NCBI GenBank assembly: GCA_964452775.1
Contig: CAYVQP010000012.1
Location: forward strand, 5,979-69,978
DNA: 64,000 nt
Direction: 5' to 3'
Origin: JACKCB01 sp964452775
GTDB lineage: Bacteria > Chloroflexota > Anaerolineae > Promineifilales > Promineifilaceae
Made by a program: the position numbers and the translations under genes. Every line of letters begins with the position of its first letter. The first letter of the stretch is position 1. Under the pieces are notes generated by a model. It worked only from the letters and a program-made list of their open reading frames with translations, was not told the origin of the DNA and did not search any database. Positions 56,462 through 64,000 of the stretch are shown here, piece after piece.

Positions 56462-56602
56462 TGTCACTTTACCCATAACCTGGCCGCATGGGGAAGCATA
56501 ATCTGGCCGAAAAACGCTCCAGATGAGACCCTGGCATAGATTTCCCATTCCTTTTAGAACCATAACTTGGCCGTGAGTTCCAAATGGAACCATAAAATGG
56601 CC
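56462..56602 (+). repeat. Transposon left end with four TnsB-site-like repeats
   Basis: Four copies of CATAAccTGGCCG-type sequence lie at 56474-56486, 56497-56509, 56561-56573 and 56591-56602, all in the same direction. Tn7-family left ends carry three or four such 20-22 bp TnsB sites. Confidence 0.8.
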
Positions 56603-56745
56603 TGGATTTCTCTTCCATCTGAAACCTCCCATCCCACCGTTTAGCAACTGCTTCCCGTTTGAGCAGGATTTGTTAAGGTCAGGTGGGCCAACTCACACTG
56701 CCCAGAAAGTGTGAGAATCCACCTATTCCTGAACTGGAGGTTTCC

Positions 56746-59421
56746 ATGTTTAACGAGAGAGAGCTACAACTGTGGTTTGACCAATGTCAATTATCCCCGG
56801 AGGCGCGAAAACTCATCGAAGAAGTCCGGTCTGCGCCCCCCTCGCGCCGACTGGACAGCACTGTCAAAAGTGTGTTCGTGCAATACCCGAGTCGAAAAAT
56901 GGGATGCGTTATCCAGGCCAGAGGCCACCGCGTGACCTTGCCGGCTGTCATCCAGATGGAATACGACAATGCCGTGCTGGAATTCTATGACCAACCCCCT
57001 CCTTTCCCTATCCGATATTTGACCAAAGCCGGTCATGAAACAACGCCACTGGCGCGGCCAGATTTTTTCGTTATGGGTCAAGACAGCGCCGGCTGGACAG
57101 AGTGGCGGTCAGAAAAAGGCCTGGCGCAACGCGCTGGGAAGATGCCCAATCGTTATGTACAAACGGCGGACGGGCAATGGCGCTGCCCGCCGGGAGAAGC
57201 GTATGCCGGCCAATTTGGTCTGTTTTACCGCGTTCATTCAACGGCCGAAATCAACTGGATATTCCAACGCAATATCAATTTCCTGAGCGATTACTTACAA
57301 GCAAATTGTCCGCCGGTAAGCAGATCAGTCATCCAGCCCGTCCTGTCGCAGGTGGCCACCGCGCCTGGCATAACCCTCCACGACCTACAACACGCCGTGG
57401 CTGTGGCCACGCTTGATGATTTGCATATCCTCGTCGCCCAGCGGCAGGTCTACGTGGATTTAGAAGCCGCGCCACTGGCCGAGCCAATGGCTGTTCGCGT
57501 ATTCGCCAACGAAGAAACCGCCCAGTTCTATGCCCTTGGTTTGTCTACATCCCATGAGAAGAGACCCGATACACCTTCCGTCATCAATATGCTTCCTGGA
57601 GAAACCATTGTATGGGATGAGAGACTATGGCAAATCTTGAATGTGGGGAAAAGCGAAGTGGCCTTGCTGGGCGAAGAAAAGGAGCTGATATCCCTCCCTC
57701 AGCAGCAGTTAGAAAGGCTGCTAAAGCAAGGGTGTATTCACGGCGTCGGGAGGGAACGGGAAGAGAGCCTGGACGTCGAGGTCAAAGAGACCCTTTATCA
57801 AGCAAGCCCGGCTGACCTGCGAGAAGGCAATCGTCGTTATCAGCTTCTGTACCCGGCGGGGCCAGAGCAATTCACTCCATCCAGAACCAATCGCCGTTGG
57901 CGCGAGCGGTGGAATGAGGCGGAAAGTCGTTATGGCTACGGTTACATCGGTCTCATTCCCCACACGTCCCGGCGCGGTAACCGGCAGCGCAAGTTGCCGG
58001 TGGAAACAATTACCCTGATGGATGAATACGTGCAAAAAGAATACGAGACGATTAAGTGCAAGTCCGTCAAAGTCGTCTATGACCAACTGCGGGCTGCCTG
58101 CCGGGAGCGCGGGATCGTTTCACCCAGCTACAAGACATTTAGCCAGGCCGTTCAAGCCCGCCCCAGCTACGAACAAACCAAAAAACGGCGGGGAGCAAAA
58201 GCAGCTTATGACCACGAGCCATTTTACATTGTTTTGGAACTAACCACGCCGCGACATGGTGACCGGCCGTTTGAAATCGGTCATCTGGATCACACCCAGT
58301 TGGATATTGAACTGGTGGACTCAGAGATAGGCAAGCCGCTCGGTCGCCCCTGGTTCAGCATGCTTATTGACGCTTATTCTCGACGCATCCTGGCGCTGGT
58401 GCTCATCTTTGACCCACCCAGCTATCGCACCTGTCTGCTGCTCCTGCGTGAAAGCGTTCGTCTTTATGGCCGGCTGCCGCAGACAATTGTCGTGGATAAC
58501 GGTCCAGAATTCAAAAGCGCTTACTTTGAAACATTCCTGGCCATGTATGGGGTCGCGAAAAAGACGCGCCCCAAGAGCAAAAGTCGCTTTGGCGGCGTGA
58601 TAGAACGCTTATTTGGCACAGCCAATCAGACGTTCATCCACAACCTGACCGGGAATACGCAAAACACGCAGCGAAGCCGGGAATTGACCCCCAGCCTCCT
58701 GCCCAAGAAACATGCGATCTGGACATTGAAAAGCCTCTATACACGACTTTGCGAGTGGGGCTATGAAATCTACGAGCAGGAAGATCACACTACGTTGGGC
58801 CAGCCTCCGCGCGATGCCTTCGTCCAGGGATTGGCCCAAAGCGGGCGCCGTTTGCATAAACGGATTGCCTATGACCAGGCGTTTATCATGACGACGTTAC
58901 CCACCACAACCAGGGAGATGGCCCAAGTCCGGCCCAATAAAGGGGTTAAACTCAACTACTTGTATTATTGGACAGAGGCCTTTCGCGATCGCCAACTTGA
59001 GAATCAAAAAGTGCCGGTGCGTTATGATCCTTTCAATGCCGGCATAGCCTATGCCTTCGTTCACGGCCGTTGGCAAGCATGCGTTTCCGAGCATTACGCC
59101 TTTTTTCGGGGGCGTTCGGAACGGGAAATTAAGTTAGCTACCAGCGAATTGCGCCGCCAACAACAGCGAGATAGGAAATCTATCAGCTCCAGAAGATTGA
59201 TTGAATTCCTCAGCCGAACAGAGTTGGAAGAAATCATACTCAAGCAACAACTGCACGACCGGGAAACGCAGTCCCTTATCAGCCATAACTCCATTGATAA
59301 GGGCGGGTCGTCCCCACAAGCGCCTGAGTCAACACCTACCCCTGAGCAAACAGCTTTGTCATCGTCATCGCCAGAAACTGCAAATGACGCCGCAGCGCCT
59401 CCCTTATTCGAGGACTTTTAA
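56746..59421 (+). CDS. TnsA-like/TnsB fusion transposase
   Basis: An 891-residue transposase; I use the ATG at 56746, behind GGAGG, instead of the GTG at 56683. Residues about 30-135 resemble a TnsA endonuclease domain: YPSRKMG, then EYDNAVLEFYDQPPPFPIRY, then ARPDFF and WTEWRSEK. But the first catalytic Glu position is not Glu (segment ARGHRVTLP) and the E-x-K motif reads E-W-R. The TnsB/Mu-type rve core follows with D515 (HLDHTQLD), D584 (VVDNGPEF) and E620 (GGVIERLFG), a complete DD35E triad. It would cut the 3' ends and join them to target DNA. Confidence 0.88.
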   Translation: MFNERELQLWFDQCQLSPEARKLIEEVRSAPPSRRLDSTVKSVFVQYPSRKMGCVIQARGHRVTLPAVIQMEYDNAVLEFYDQPPPFPIRYLTKAGHETTPLARPDFFVMGQDSAGWTEWRSEKGLAQRAGKMPNRYVQTADGQWRCPPGEAYAGQFGLFYRVHSTAEINWIFQRNINFLSDYLQANCPPVSRSVIQPVLSQVATAPGITLHDLQHAVAVATLDDLHILVAQRQVYVDLEAAPLAEPMAVRVFANEETAQFYALGLSTSHEKRPDTPSVINMLPGETIVWDERLWQILNVGKSEVALLGEEKELISLPQQQLERLLKQGCIHGVGREREESLDVEVKETLYQASPADLREGNRRYQLLYPAGPEQFTPSRTNRRWRERWNEAESRYGYGYIGLIPHTSRRGNRQRKLPVETITLMDEYVQKEYETIKCKSVKVVYDQLRAACRERGIVSPSYKTFSQAVQARPSYEQTKKRRGAKAAYDHEPFYIVLELTTPRHGDRPFEIGHLDHTQLDIELVDSEIGKPLGRPWFSMLIDAYSRRILALVLIFDPPSYRTCLLLLRESVRLYGRLPQTIVVDNGPEFKSAYFETFLAMYGVAKKTRPKSKSRFGGVIERLFGTANQTFIHNLTGNTQNTQRSRELTPSLLPKKHAIWTLKSLYTRLCEWGYEIYEQEDHTTLGQPPRDAFVQGLAQSGRRLHKRIAYDQAFIMTTLPTTTREMAQVRPNKGVKLNYLYYWTEAFRDRQLENQKVPVRYDPFNAGIAYAFVHGRWQACVSEHYAFFRGRSEREIKLATSELRRQQQRDRKSISSRRLIEFLSRTELEEIILKQQLHDRETQSLISHNSIDKGGSSPQAPESTPTPEQTALSSSSPETANDAAAPPLFEDF

Positions 59422-59422
59422 G

Positions 59423-60565
59423 ATGACCCCATCTAATTGCTTTCCCCCAGAACTTCTGACCCAATCCGCCGCCGCCAAAATGACCTATTTCAAGGACAAA
59501 GTCATTGCCCATCCTGTTTTGATTGAGGTTTACCAACAGATAAGGACCGTAATTGACGAACCAGGAGGCGTTTCACTGGTATTTGTGTTTGGGCCGACCG
59601 GCGTGGGCAAAAGTACCTTGTGCCGGCGACTGGAACAAAAGGTCAGCGAACAAAAGCTGCCTGAACTGGAACAAAACCCAGGGATGATGCCCATCATGCG
59701 GATGGAAGCCCCCGCGCCAGAATCCGGCAGTTTTAACTGGAAAGATTTTTATCATCGCGGTCTGGCGGCCTGCCACGAACCGCTCATTGGACAAAAATTG
59801 AACCCGGTGGCTCGCAACCCGCGGCGACATCAAAGTTTAGTGCGGGCGCAGGCCAGCAGTGATGAATTGTGCCGGGCGTTTGAATCTTGCTTAAAAGAAC
59901 GCCGGCCAGAAGCGTTCATCATTGACGAAGCCACTCACCTGGGCAAGGTTCACAGCGGGCGACGGCAGCTGGATCAAATGGACAAGCTAAAGTCACTGGC
60001 TAACCTGACCCAAACATTGCTCATCTTGGTCGGCACCTACGACTTGCTTCATCTGACGAATCTCAACGGCCAGCTAAGCCGACGCAGTGTCGATATCGAA
60101 TTTCGTCGCTATCGCTTTGACGACCCGGAAGATCGTCACAACTTCAAAGGGGTTCTGCAAACATTCGCCCGACATTTGCCGCTGCCTGTGAGACCAGACT
60201 TTGTGGCTGACGACCAATACTTCTACGAACGGAGTTTAGGCTGCATCGGCATTCTGAAAGAATGGTTGGTACGCAGCCTGGCCGATGCCTTGAGCCGCGA
60301 TGCCGCTACCATTGACCGCGCCTGCTTAGACAGAAACGCCCATTCCGATTTCAAGCTGCTGCAAAATGTACGTGAAATGAAAGCGGGAGAAGGGCTATTA
60401 ACCGAGCGTGAAGAAAGGATGGCAGAAATACGGGCGACTTTGTGTATCGCACCCTCAAGTTCGCATCCCCCAAAGGCCAATAAAGACCCGAACAGCGCCA
60501 GACAATATCCGGAACGTGTCGGCATACGACTGCCTGGGCGCGACCCGGTTGGAGGGGAATCATGA
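59423..60565 (+). CDS. TnsC/TniB-like AAA ATPase
   Basis: A 380-residue protein with Walker A FGPTGVGKST (G57 to S64) and Walker B AFIIDEATHL (D168), followed by a sensor segment LLILVGTYDLLHL. TnsC forms ATP-dependent filaments on target DNA and links TniQ/TnsD to the transposase. The ATG at 59423 is one base after the tnsAB stop; the longer frame from 59201 overlaps tnsAB. The stop overlaps the next start (ATGA). Confidence 0.9.
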   Translation: MTPSNCFPPELLTQSAAAKMTYFKDKVIAHPVLIEVYQQIRTVIDEPGGVSLVFVFGPTGVGKSTLCRRLEQKVSEQKLPELEQNPGMMPIMRMEAPAPESGSFNWKDFYHRGLAACHEPLIGQKLNPVARNPRRHQSLVRAQASSDELCRAFESCLKERRPEAFIIDEATHLGKVHSGRRQLDQMDKLKSLANLTQTLLILVGTYDLLHLTNLNGQLSRRSVDIEFRRYRFDDPEDRHNFKGVLQTFARHLPLPVRPDFVADDQYFYERSLGCIGILKEWLVRSLADALSRDAATIDRACLDRNAHSDFKLLQNVREMKAGEGLLTEREERMAEIRATLCIAPSSSHPPKANKDPNSARQYPERVGIRLPGRDPVGGES

Positions 60566-62325
60566 CTCATTCTGCGCTGCCAACCTGGGAGATGTGGGAT
60601 GTAAAGCTGCCGTCGTTACCGCCACGCAGCCAGCTTTATCACCTGGCGCCGCTAGGGGTGGGAACGCCTTTGGTGGAAGGTTTGAGCAGTTACCTCCTCC
60701 GTTTGGCCGAGGCTCACCACGTTGTACCCTTAAGACTGATGCATTACGTGGGCGACACGGTTGCCGAAAAACGCAATTTCTCCTCGTTGACGATCGCCCA
60801 CAGCCAGGCGCTAAATAGCCACACCGGGCTGGCGCAACGTTGGGTAAACGCCCTGTCCAATCTGACGTTGCGGTCGGATCTTCGCTTTTTGACCATGCTG
60901 CCCTGGAGTCGCGTGTTTGGCGCTATGGGCCTCATGCATCGCTACCTGCATTGGTGTCCGGCTTGTTGGCATGAGTGGCGCGAAGCCGGAACTTCCCTTT
61001 ACCTGCCGCTTCTGTGGTCTGTGAAGGCGGCGACCGTTTGTTTACGTCATAAATGGCCGTTACAAAATCATTGTCCCCACTGCCGACACAAACAACCGGT
61101 TATGGTCGGCTTATTGTGGCTTGGTTACTGTCTGCATTGTCGCCGGGAACTAATGCCAGATTGCGCGGCCGACCGCGCGGAAACAGCCGAAAGAGAGGGG
61201 GTGGTCGCGGAACAACAACGCTGGAACACAGAGGCAGTCGGTTCATTATTGGCTGCCGCGCCCACGCTGCCCGCGCTGCCCGATGAAACCACGATGGCCT
61301 GGTTGACCGAGCAATGGATAACGCACTTGGGACAAGGGAACATCAATGCCACGGCGCGGCTGTTAAATGTTTCCTCCAATGCAATTAAGCGTTGGCGGAG
61401 CAACCAAAAGGTGGCTTTACACACCTATTTGGCTGCGTGCTATGCCAGCGACAGCACGCCTTTGGCGGTGTTTACGCAGGAACAGATCGTCCTGTCATTC
61501 CCGGCAGCAGCGCCATCAAAGGAAACCGTTTCCTTATCCTCCGTTTCGGAGACTGCCGCCCTGAAGAGGCGACCTCACAATTGGAGACGCCATGACCAGG
61601 AAAAGTTAAGGCGCAATTTAGACGCTGTGGTAGCTAACAACGAGTACCCTCCGCCTCGAATAGAGGATGTTGCCCCTCGCCTGGGCTGCGCCACAACGAC
61701 AATTTTGCGGAACTTCCCCGAGCAGTACCGGACAATTATGCAACGAAGGCAGCTTTACCGAGAAGAACAGGCTCAAGAAAAGCAGCGGGCAATCGAACAA
61801 GCGCTGGCCGTGGAGATGGGCGCGTCGCATCCGCAAAGCATAACCCAGGTCGCAGCCAGCTTAGGGCATAGTGGCCCCTGGCTATCCCGACATTTTCCCG
61901 AACAAGCCCGTGCCGCCTCCCGGCAGTACCAGGCTTATAAAGCAGTCCAACAAGAGCAGAAAATACAGGAGCTACGGCAGGCGTTGACTGAGGAGTTGGC
62001 CTGCGACGAATGGCCGCCGCCAATGGTGAAAGACGTGTTAGCGCGTTTGCCCTATTCGACGCGATTCGTCTATGAACATTGTGGCGAACAGTGTCATGCG
62101 CTCGCCGCCCGTTACGCTGCCTACCGCACAGAGAAATGCGAAGAGCGGGTGAACAAGATACAAGCACAGGTGCACCGGGCCGTCCGGGAAATCCATACTC
62201 AGGGTGATTTCCCCAGCCGATATAAAGTAGCGCTGAGGTTGCCTTCCCCGGTAATGATGATACCCACCTTTGCTCGTGACGCTTATCGGGAAACAATGCT
62301 GACGTTGGGTTATGATATGGCGTAA
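60562..62325 (+). CDS. TniQ/TnsD-like target-selection protein
   Basis: A 587-residue protein. The N-terminal TniQ domain starts with GVGTPLVEGLSSYLLRLAEA and holds a zinc-finger set: WCPACWHEW, VCLRHKWPLQNHCPHC, YCLHCRRELMPDC. The C-terminal half has about four helix-turn-helix repeats (IEDVAPRLGCATTTILRNFP, ITQVAASLGHSGPWLSRHFP, VKDVLARLPYSTRFVYEH and a weaker fourth), the layout of TnsD, which reads a fixed chromosomal site. Because of this length and the repeats it is probably a sequence-specific DNA binder rather than a CRISPR-linked short TniQ. The insertion inside radC may reflect that specificity. Confidence 0.88.
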   Translation: MTHSALPTWEMWDVKLPSLPPRSQLYHLAPLGVGTPLVEGLSSYLLRLAEAHHVVPLRLMHYVGDTVAEKRNFSSLTIAHSQALNSHTGLAQRWVNALSNLTLRSDLRFLTMLPWSRVFGAMGLMHRYLHWCPACWHEWREAGTSLYLPLLWSVKAATVCLRHKWPLQNHCPHCRHKQPVMVGLLWLGYCLHCRRELMPDCAADRAETAEREGVVAEQQRWNTEAVGSLLAAAPTLPALPDETTMAWLTEQWITHLGQGNINATARLLNVSSNAIKRWRSNQKVALHTYLAACYASDSTPLAVFTQEQIVLSFPAAAPSKETVSLSSVSETAALKRRPHNWRRHDQEKLRRNLDAVVANNEYPPPRIEDVAPRLGCATTTILRNFPEQYRTIMQRRQLYREEQAQEKQRAIEQALAVEMGASHPQSITQVAASLGHSGPWLSRHFPEQARAASRQYQAYKAVQQEQKIQELRQALTEELACDEWPPPMVKDVLARLPYSTRFVYEHCGEQCHALAARYAAYRTEKCEERVNKIQAQVHRAVREIHTQGDFPSRYKVALRLPSPVMMIPTFARDAYRETMLTLGYDMA

Positions 62326-62460
62326 GCTACACGACGCTTTGTCTGAGAACCTGTATTAGCAGTAGTAAGCGACCGGCAAATCGGCCAAATACATCTGCTA
62401 AGGTGGCGTCTAAGGGTAGAAAATTACATCTGCTAATCAATCTAGGGTTAGAATCTGCCT
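62326..62460 (+). promoter_or_regulatory. Putative resolution (res) site and promoter of recombinase
   Basis: The 135 bases before the recombinase contain TACATCTGCTAA twice (62391-62402 and 62426-62437), an inverted TTAGCAG at 62357-62363 and the near-repeat pair CTAAGGGTAGAA/CTAGGGTTAGAA (62411 and 62443). Direct and inverted repeats next to a recombinase gene are typical of core and arm sites. The region is AT-richer than its flanks. Confidence 0.5.
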
Positions 62461-63390
62461 ATGAAACGGATGGCAACACCACCTTTATCACCGGCGGGCC
62501 AACAGGCGCTTGACCCATATATCGCTTATCTGGAAACAGAAGCAGACCTGCGACCGGCCACTATCCGCAACTACCGTAGTGACGTACGGTTATTCATCGC
62601 CTGGTGCGAGGCGACCTGGGCCGCCGGTGAGTCACAGAACCAACCCTTTGCGCCAGAACGAGTGACGACGCCGACGATTACACGCTATCGCGACTATCTA
62701 CAGCACGATTTGAGGCGGAAGCCGGCCGCAGTCAATCGCTACCTGGTGAGCCTGAAGCGCTACTTTGCCTGGGCGACGGATACGGGCTGGATACCGCGTG
62801 ACCCATCGCGGGTCGTCCGGCTGGTTGAGCAAACGTGGCGACCACCACGCCATCTCAGCGACCAGGAGGAATCTGACCTGGTAGCGGCGGTCAGCGAGGG
62901 GAAAAACCGGCGTGACTACACGCTGGTTTTGGTCTTCCTGCACACCGGGCTGCGTGTTAGCGAGATTTGCCAGCTAAAGTGGCGGGATGTAACCGTGAAG
63001 CAACGGAGTGGTCATCTACGAATATGGGGGAAGGGTAACAAATACCGGGAAGTGCCCCTGAACGCGACTGCACGCCAGGCGCTCGTGACCTATGTCAAAA
63101 TCGTGCCTGGCCATGAAGACAGCTATGTCTTCACCTCGCAACGTACCAAAAGCCAACTCTCGCCACGCGGCATTGGTTTTCTCATCGCCCGGTACGCCGA
63201 GAAGGCGGGTATCCAGGCATTACGGCCGCATGACTTGCGCCATCGTTTTGGTTACCGGATGGCCGAGCATGTCCCCCTGCATCGACTGGCCCAGATTATG
63301 GGCCACGATTCGTTAGACACGACCATGATATACATCCGAGGCACGCAACAGGATTTGCAGCAGGCGGTTGAACGGATCGCCTGGGAATAA
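62461..63390 (+). CDS. Tyrosine recombinase carried by the transposon
   Basis: A 309-residue recombinase with a complete catalytic set: R165 in HTGLRVSEIC, K193 in WGKGNKYREV, H257-x-x-R260 in RPHDLRHRFG, H282 in IMGHDSLDTT and Y291. The N-terminal SAM-like domain covers about residues 15-105. Tn5053-type elements carry a serine resolvase (TniR) that resolves cointegrates; here a tyrosine enzyme occupies that place. It is likely to act at the repeats just upstream. No good ribosome site is visible before the ATG. Confidence 0.88.
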   Translation: MKRMATPPLSPAGQQALDPYIAYLETEADLRPATIRNYRSDVRLFIAWCEATWAAGESQNQPFAPERVTTPTITRYRDYLQHDLRRKPAAVNRYLVSLKRYFAWATDTGWIPRDPSRVVRLVEQTWRPPRHLSDQEESDLVAAVSEGKNRRDYTLVLVFLHTGLRVSEICQLKWRDVTVKQRSGHLRIWGKGNKYREVPLNATARQALVTYVKIVPGHEDSYVFTSQRTKSQLSPRGIGFLIARYAEKAGIQALRPHDLRHRFGYRMAEHVPLHRLAQIMGHDSLDTTMIYIRGTQQDLQQAVERIAWE

Positions 63391-63420
63391 GCAGCCGGAT
63401 ATGGGAAAGAGGGAACTTCG

Positions 63421-63771
63421 ATGCAGTTGATTAACCGCAATGTTGTCGTCATCAAGCCGAAACAGCCTTTCCTGGATTGGGTCAACCACCACCCCGGCTT
63501 GCCGGGGCTAACGCCCCCCATTTCATGGGAAGAAGCACAGCAAGATTGCACGGTCCTGCTCGTGCCCGAGCTGGATGGCCCGGACGAATCTCAGGACTAC
63601 CTGGCTACTCTCAAGTTGCAGCTGCTAGAGATGGAACTGGAATCCTGGCATCGGGACCCCACTGCCTGGCCGTCGAACCGGACGCCAGCCATGTTTGATG
63701 AGTGGTTTGGCCTGGAGATTCACTCGATGGTCTGGGATTTACTCGACGAGGCCATTGCCAAAGAGGAATAG
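63421..63771 (+). CDS. Hypothetical cargo protein
   Basis: A 116-residue acidic protein (QPFLDWVNHHPGLPGLT, then VLLVPELDGPDESQDYLATL and MFDEWFGLEIHSMVWDLLDE). Repeated Trp and acidic residues are notable. It follows the recombinase by 30 bases with a modest ribosome site (AAGAGGGAA). Families of short proteins with this W-rich tail often sit beside Tn7-like and IS elements, but the function is unknown. Confidence 0.6.
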   Translation: MQLINRNVVVIKPKQPFLDWVNHHPGLPGLTPPISWEEAQQDCTVLLVPELDGPDESQDYLATLKLQLLEMELESWHRDPTAWPSNRTPAMFDEWFGLEIHSMVWDLLDEAIAKEE

Positions 63772-63945
63772 GAAGCCAGCCAGGTAGTTCCATATTGGTA
63801 AACTGGCAAGCAAGGCCTTGCCAGCTCCCTTGCTCTTTGAACGAGAGCCAAGACGGTCACCACCTGTGCAATAGGTCGGCCGTTCTTGCCTTGCCCCTTG
63901 GAAGCATAAAGTGTCCACAGCGGCCACTTTATGGGTAAATTAACA
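63772..63945 (+). repeat. Transposon right end
   Basis: A non-coding end. 63803-63824 forms an 8-bp stem (CTGGCAAG/CTTGCCAG) that may terminate the small gene. The terminal repeat TGTTAATTTACCCATAA (read on the - strand) ends at 63945, with one clear CATAA-NN-TGGCCG site at 63921-63933 and a diverged, oppositely oriented copy at 63905-63916. Confidence 0.8.
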
Positions 63946-64000
63946 TTGGTATTGGGCACTACCCGGGGCCCCGGCACGGGCCAAGCGCTCTTGAGCCGCT
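63946..64000 (+). pseudogene. RadC-like gene, continuation beyond transposon
   Basis: Starts with the second TTGGT copy and continues LGTTRGPGTGQALLSR in the frame left at 56461. It runs off the window end. Confidence 0.8.

Larger units (their letters stand above)
56462..63945 (+). mobile_element. Tn7-like transposon (TnsAB-TnsC-TniQ plus tyrosine recombinase)
   Basis: A 7484-bp element with termini TGTCACTTTACCCATAA (left) and, on the - strand, TGTTAATTTACCCATAA (right), flanked by the 5-bp target duplication TTGGT (56457-56461 and 63946-63950). TGT ends and 5-bp duplications are the rule for Tn7, Mu and Tn5053 relatives. TnsB-site-like repeats CATAA-NN-TGGCC occur at 56474, 56497, 56561 and 56591 on the left and at 63921-63933 (- strand) on the right. 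Gene order is tnsAB, tnsC, tniQ, tyrosine recombinase, small cargo gene, all on +. No cas gene is inside the ends. Confidence 0.93.

Noticed and set aside
56462..63945. CRISPR-associated transposon (CAST)
   Set aside because: The element ends are exact and contain no cas gene or CRISPR repeat; the TniQ protein is long with HTH repeats like TnsD, and the type III array lies outside.

Overview
The window reads as a draft or metagenome-assembled contig (one 100-N gap at 50861-50960) from a GC-rich, CCGGC-rich bacterium. A Chloroflexota host is my inference from codon style and from the long cyclase/NB-ARC/TPR protein at the left; no rRNA or tRNA is present to confirm it.

Layout. 1-15.3 kb: decayed accessory DNA with a DUF4160/DUF2442 pair, a dead IS6-family element (598-1439), a cyclase-NB-ARC gene with an internal stop, a membrane WD40-like gene also split by a stop, two tyrosine recombinases, a secreted or housekeeping-type trio (zinc phospholipase C-like, CARDB-like, PQQ propeller) and an IS3 orfA remnant. 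15.6-34.7 kb: a BREX-type defence operon on the + strand: HTH regulator, RadC/BrxA-like fusion, BrxB, BrxC, DNA methyltransferase 1, GmrSD-type DUF262/HNH nuclease, PglZ, DNA methyltransferase 2, four-helix-bundle protein, and BrxL carrying an extra AlbA_2 domain. A GIY-YIG-like gene lies divergently upstream. Unusual tetranucleotide tracts sit at the pglZ and methyltransferase 2 borders.

34.8-54.3 kb: a type III CRISPR-Cas locus on the - strand, best matched to subtype III-C: cmr1-like, cmr6-like, a Csx11-like Cas10 with an HD motif but no visible GGDD, cmr4-like, cmr5-like, a further RAMP gene, a two-helix membrane protein of unknown role, and cas6. A very long array (89 written repeats, 88 after collapsing the gap) follows, then a WYL-type gene, cas2, RNase HI and a RemA/DUF370-like gene. 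No cas1 is visible. The repeat ends in ATTGAAAC when read on the - strand, so the leader is at about 51.24 kb and the crRNAs come from the - strand. Many spacers read as sense coding sequence on the + strand, so the crRNAs would be antisense to target mRNA.

54.6-64 kb: small genes of a mobile region and a radC-like gene interrupted exactly by a 7484-bp Tn7-like transposon (56462-63945) with a TTGGT target duplication. It encodes a TnsA-like/TnsB fusion whose TnsA part looks catalytically degenerate, TnsC, a TniQ/TnsD-like targeting protein, a tyrosine recombinase and one small cargo protein. A coherent reading is replicative transposition followed by cointegrate resolution by the tyrosine recombinase.
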